NCBI GenBank assembly: GCA_035562355.1
Contig: DATMXU010000188.1
Span: 1 to 8,153 of the forward strand
Source: Pseudoflavonifractor sp035562355
GTDB lineage: Bacteria; Bacillota; Clostridia; Oscillospirales; Oscillospiraceae
Length of the DNA stretch: 8,153 nt
Direction: 5' to 3'
A program made the translations under genes and the position numbers. How positions within the stretch are numbered: position 1 is the first letter of the stretch; each line of letters opens with the position of its first letter. Under the pieces are notes generated by a model, which was given only the letters and a program-made list of their open reading frames with translations, was not told the origin of the DNA and did no database searches. Shown piece by piece: positions 5,689 to 8,153 of the stretch.

Positions 5689-5997
5689 TTATGAGATGGG
5701 CAGCACGGTGATATCGGGCATCAGATTGGAGGCCACGTGCCGGTAGTCCACCCGGTAGGCGCCATCCACCCTCACGCCGTAGTGTGCCTCCAGGTAGCCG
5801 AGATCGGCGGGATAAAAGCCCTCCAGCGCATAGCACTGCACCGCCGCCCGGCGGACCGCCTGTTCGGCCAGAGCCAGAGCCTCCCTGTCGGCCCGGCCGC
5901 CTATCTCACGGCTCGCCCATAGAAGGACCAGGGGGAGGACGACAAGGAGGGTAAGGATGGGCAACAGCCGCCGCCAGAGGGGTTTCGTACGTCCCAT
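5689..5997 (-). CDS. Small pilin-like protein, GspG-like C-terminus
   Basis: This 102-residue protein starts 4 nt after the stop codon of the GspF-like gene, so it is probably translated by coupling; no strong separate ribosome binding site is seen. A basic leader (MGRTKPLWRR) precedes one membrane helix (about 11-27). Then comes a helical stalk ALALAEQAVRRAAVQCYALE (40-59) running into GFYPADLGYLEAHYGV (60-75). The stalk-Tyr-x-x-x-Gly-x-Tyr-Pro turn is the hallmark layout of GspG-type major pseudopilins. The usual prepilin peptidase site and Glu at +5 are missing, so it may stay as an uncleaved membrane protein or be a divergent major subunit. It is the first small subunit gene after the platform gene. 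Confidence 0.7.
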   Translation of the reverse strand: MGRTKPLWRRLLPILTLLVVLPLVLLWASREIGGRADREALALAEQAVRRAAVQCYALEGFYPADLGYLEAHYGVRVDGAYRVDYRHVASNLMPDITVLPIS

Positions 5998-6001
5998 GTT
6001 G

Positions 6002-7045
6002 CTACCCGCCCATGGCGGAGAGCACCCCCAGCAGGGGGGACATCACCGCCAGCAGCACCAGGCCCACCGCCGCGCACAGAACGACGACCAGGGCATACTC
6101 AAACCGGCTCAGCAGCCGGGCGAGAGCCTCGTCGGCCTCCGCCTGGCAGCGGCTGGCGAGCTCCTCCATCGCCTGGTCGGGTACCCCGGCCCGAAAACCG
6201 GCAGAGAGAAGGCCCGTCTGGAGCGGAGAGAATATCCCCTCCATGGCGCGGGGGAAGTCGGTCCCCTCGCCCATCCGGGCCCGGCAGTCCTCCAGCGTCG
6301 GCGAGAGGGCGGAGCCCTCCAAAAGCCGGCAGGTGCGCCCCATGGCCTCGTCCAGCGGCAGGCCGCTGGTGAGCATCAGGGCCATGGCGGCGGCGAAACG
6401 GCTGCGGTCCAGCGCCCTGGAGGCGGCAGTCCTGGAGAAGAGGCGGGGGAGGACAGCCGCGCCCCCCTTCCCCCGGAAGAGGTACAGAAGGGCCGACGCA
6501 ACCAGGGCCAGGATCACAGCGAGCACGCCGGCCACATATTTACCCGCTGACCCCACCTGCAGCAGGAACTGGGCGGCGGGGCTCAGACTCAAGCCCAGCT
6601 GAGTAAACACCTGCTGAAACACGGGGAGCACCCGGGCCACCAGCACCAGAAAGACCGCCGCGACGAGGATGGCCATGACGGTGGGGTAGGCCACGACCCG
6701 GCGCAGGCTTCGCCGGAGGTCGGCCTCGCGCCGGTAATAGGTCCCTAAAGCGGAGAGCACCTGCTCCAGCCGCCCGGCGGCCTGTCCAATCTCCACCATG
6801 CGGAGCAGGTATGGGGGAAAAGCCCCCGTCTCGGCCAGTACCCCGGCCAGGGGATTTCCCTTACTAAGGCGCGCCCCGATCTGCCCCAGCAGCGCCTTGC
6901 CCCGGGGGCTGCCGGCGTCCTCCCCCAGCAGCTCCACTCCCTCCTCAAAGCCGATGCCCGCCCGCAGCATCAAAGAGAGCTGACAGCAAAATACCGACAG
7001 CTCGTCGCTGTCGGGGGCAAGGGCTGCGTTTGGCCGCTCCTTCAT
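6002..7045 (-). CDS. GspF/PilC-family inner-membrane platform protein
   Basis: This is a 347-residue protein of the type II secretion/type IV pilus platform family. The two tandem GspF domains are visible. The first runs from about residue 14 (SVFCCQLSLMLRAGIGFEEG), contains FPPYLLRMVEIGQAAGRLEQVLSAL (two blocks within 76-100) and ends in AYPTVMAILVAAVFLVLV (119-136). The second runs from about 213 (SRFAAAMALMLTSGLPLDEA) to the C-terminus. Membrane helices lie at about 122-143, 168-190 and 314-340. The ATG at 7045 has GGGAG 7 nt upstream; a longer frame from a GTG at 7147 would translate the intergenic hairpin and is unlikely. The protein normally couples the cytoplasmic ATPase to the growing pilus. 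It heads the six-gene run that ends with the PilT-type ATPase. Confidence 0.9.
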   Translation of the reverse strand: MKERPNAALAPDSDELSVFCCQLSLMLRAGIGFEEGVELLGEDAGSPRGKALLGQIGARLSKGNPLAGVLAETGAFPPYLLRMVEIGQAAGRLEQVLSALGTYYRREADLRRSLRRVVAYPTVMAILVAAVFLVLVARVLPVFQQVFTQLGLSLSPAAQFLLQVGSAGKYVAGVLAVILALVASALLYLFRGKGGAAVLPRLFSRTAASRALDRSRFAAAMALMLTSGLPLDEAMGRTCRLLEGSALSPTLEDCRARMGEGTDFPRAMEGIFSPLQTGLLSAGFRAGVPDQAMEELASRCQAEADEALARLLSRFEYALVVVLCAAVGLVLLAVMSPLLGVLSAMGG

Positions 7046-7166
7046 ACTCCATCTCCCTTTGGAACGGGGGCTTCGCGGTATCCGCGAGGCCCCCGTTGGT
7101 TCTGTCTTCGGCGCGGTGGGACAGAGGGCGAGCTCCCCCGGCGGCACCTCCTGATGAGGAATACGG
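7046..7166 (-). other. Structured gap before the platform gene
   Basis: The 121-nt gap between the transglutaminase-like stop and the platform-gene start holds two inverted repeats: a strong hairpin (7063-7097) and a weaker 6-bp pair TCTGTC/GACAGA (7101-7106 and 7120-7125). The ribosome binding site GGGAG of the platform gene lies at 7053-7057, just past the strong hairpin in the direction of transcription. An AGGAGG at about 7148-7153 has no suitably spaced start codon. I see no clear promoter boxes. Confidence 0.5.
7063..7097 (-). terminator. 16-bp hairpin upstream of the platform gene
   Basis: The arms 7063-7078 and 7082-7097 pair over 16 positions with one T/G mismatch on the plus strand, around a TAT loop. 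In the minus-strand transcript it lies 69 nt after the transglutaminase-like stop and 5 nt before the GGGAG of the platform gene. No T-tract follows, so it may be a partial terminator, an attenuator or an mRNA-processing hairpin that sets different levels for the two parts of the locus. Confidence 0.55.
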
Positions 7167-8072
7167 TCAGTAGATATACTTGGCGGTATAGTTGCTGTCG
7201 GTGGTCACATAGGTCATGATGCTGTCACTGTGGTTGCCGCTGGAGACAAAGGTGGGGTCCATCAGCGTCCAGGTGACGCCGTCGAAATAGATGACTTTGT
7301 CCACCCAGCCGACCCCCTCGATGTACACGTCGATCCAGGCATGGTAGACGGTGCCCGCGTAGCCCACCACCAGCTTGCAGGGGATGTTCCGGGAGCGGAG
7401 CATGGCCGCCATCACCGCCGCGTAGTCGAAACAGATGCCCTTTTTCGCGGCGAGGACCTCGTCCACGTCGGGCAAATAGCCGCTCTGGACGGTCTTGGCC
7501 AGCTCGTAATCATAGCTGAAGTTCTGGGTGACAAAGTCATAGATGCGCTGGATGCGGGCGAGGTCGGTGGTATCGCTCTTGGTTAGCTCGGCGGCCTTCT
7601 TCACGACGGCTGATCCCTCGGTATAGCTCACAAATTGGTTGGGGTACAGGAAGGGAAGAAACTGGCTGCGCAGTTTCATGGTTACCGTGGTGCTGTATGC
7701 CTGGGCGTATTTGGCGCCCGTGGTGTTCTCATACACCTTGACGGTGTAGTCCCCGTCCCCCTCGGTGAGGGAAAAGATCTCGGCGGCGCCCTTGTTGTCC
7801 AGGTTGTATGTATAGGTGGTGCCGCCGTCCCTGGCGATCTGCACCTTGATCTTTACGTCCTTGCCTCCGGTGTACTTCACCAAGAGATACCCCTCCGCCA
7901 GATTGGACGCGTCGATGGCGGCCTTGGCGTTGGAGTAGACGGTGACGCCGGTCCTGGTCTCGGCCCTTGTGGGCATGGCCGAGTTCTTGGCCGACACGGC
8001 GCCCAGGACGCCAGCCGTCAGCCCCAGCGCCAGCACGGCGGCGGCAATTTGTTTTTGCATGCTTTTCTTCAT
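7167..8072 (-). CDS. Secreted transglutaminase-like protein
   Basis: This is a 301-residue protein with an N-terminal signal peptide (MKKSMQKQ, then AAAVLALGLTAGVLGAVSA), so it is exported; no lipobox is seen. After an N-terminal beta-rich region (about 35-135, strands such as TVYSNAKAAI and GDYTVKVYENT) comes a transglutaminase-core domain. Its catalytic triad is visible as Cys214 in KKGICFDYAAVM, His244 in YHAWIDV and Asp272 in LMDPTF. Members of this superfamily act as proteases, amidases or cross-linking acyltransferases on cell-wall or surface proteins; which applies here is unknown. The ATG at 8072 is chosen because GAGG lies 9 nt upstream and the signal peptide begins there. In-frame ATGs at 8087 and 8096 lack a binding site, although the frame stays open to the window edge. 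It lies 121 nt upstream of the pilus-like genes on the same strand. Confidence 0.9.
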   Translation of the reverse strand: MKKSMQKQIAAAVLALGLTAGVLGAVSAKNSAMPTRAETRTGVTVYSNAKAAIDASNLAEGYLLVKYTGGKDVKIKVQIARDGGTTYTYNLDNKGAAEIFSLTEGDGDYTVKVYENTTGAKYAQAYSTTVTMKLRSQFLPFLYPNQFVSYTEGSAVVKKAAELTKSDTTDLARIQRIYDFVTQNFSYDYELAKTVQSGYLPDVDEVLAAKKGICFDYAAVMAAMLRSRNIPCKLVVGYAGTVYHAWIDVYIEGVGWVDKVIYFDGVTWTLMDPTFVSSGNHSDSIMTYVTTDSNYTAKYIY

Positions 8073-8081
8073 ATCAATTGG

Positions 8082-8085
8082 CCTC
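8082..8085 (-). promoter_or_regulatory. Ribosome binding site deciding the start at 8072
   Basis: GAGG on the minus strand, 9 nt before the ATG at 8072. It favours this start over the in-frame ATGs at 8087 and 8096, which have no purine-rich site upstream. Confidence 0.55.
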
Positions 8086-8153
8086 ATCTGCTGCATTTGA
8101 TGGTGGACATCCTCTTTCGCTCGGCGATGGTCACACGCGGTCCGCGCCGCGGC

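Noticed and set aside
7046..7147. 34-residue N-terminal extension of the platform protein from a GTG at 7147
   Set aside because: It would translate the hairpin region into a Pro/Arg-rich sequence unlike GspF proteins, and the AGGAGG there abuts the GTG. The ATG at 7045 has GGGAG 7 nt upstream.
8097..8153. Open frames reaching the right edge on the minus strand
   Set aside because: One is in frame with the transglutaminase-like gene and another ends near 8087, possibly the tail of an upstream gene. About 20 codons are too few to support a call.

Overview
The window looks like chromosomal DNA of a G+C-rich gut-type Clostridia (Oscillospiraceae-like, for example the Flavonifractor/Lawsonibacter group). 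This is inferred from strong GGAGG-type ribosome binding sites, the protein styles, and a compact type IV pilus-like operon of small membrane proteins. No rRNA, tRNA, CRISPR array, insertion sequence or integrase gene is visible.

Left part, plus strand (1 to about 1250): a DUF2785-like gene whose 5' end lies outside the window, then a stand-alone gene with a PD-(D/E)XK nuclease-like signature and no methyltransferase beside it. This part is visibly more A/T-rich than the rest, and a run of eight G lies between the two genes.

Middle part, plus strand (about 1310 to 3322): four closely spaced genes, each with its own good ribosome binding site. They encode a metallo-beta-lactamase-fold hydrolase with an unusual HxDxDH metal motif, a family-4-like Fe-S uracil-DNA glycosylase with divergent active-site motifs, a YciI-like protein, and a small O6-alkylguanine-DNA alkyltransferase-like protein that keeps the PCHR cysteine. 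Two of the four are DNA-repair families, so a small repair or damage-response operon is plausible. A perfect 23-bp hairpin follows immediately and separates these genes from the convergent minus-strand operon.

Right part, minus strand (8072 down to 3391): a secreted transglutaminase-like protein, a 121-nt structured gap, then six tightly packed genes. These are a GspF/PilC-family platform protein, four short proteins with one N-terminal membrane helix each, and a PilT-type ATPase. By features and order the four short proteins resemble a GspG-like, a GspJ/PilW-like, a GspI/PilV-like and a GspK/PilX-like pseudopilin. Stop and start codons overlap by 4 nt or lie within about 22 nt, so the proteins are probably made together.

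The operon shows a platform, a fibre-like set of subunits and one motor. It shows no PilB-type extension ATPase, prepilin peptidase, PilM/N/O proteins or secretin. Most of the pilin-like proteins lack a canonical prepilin cleavage site. This reduced pseudopilus-like machine, possibly linked to the secreted transglutaminase-like protein, is the best candidate here for an under-described system.
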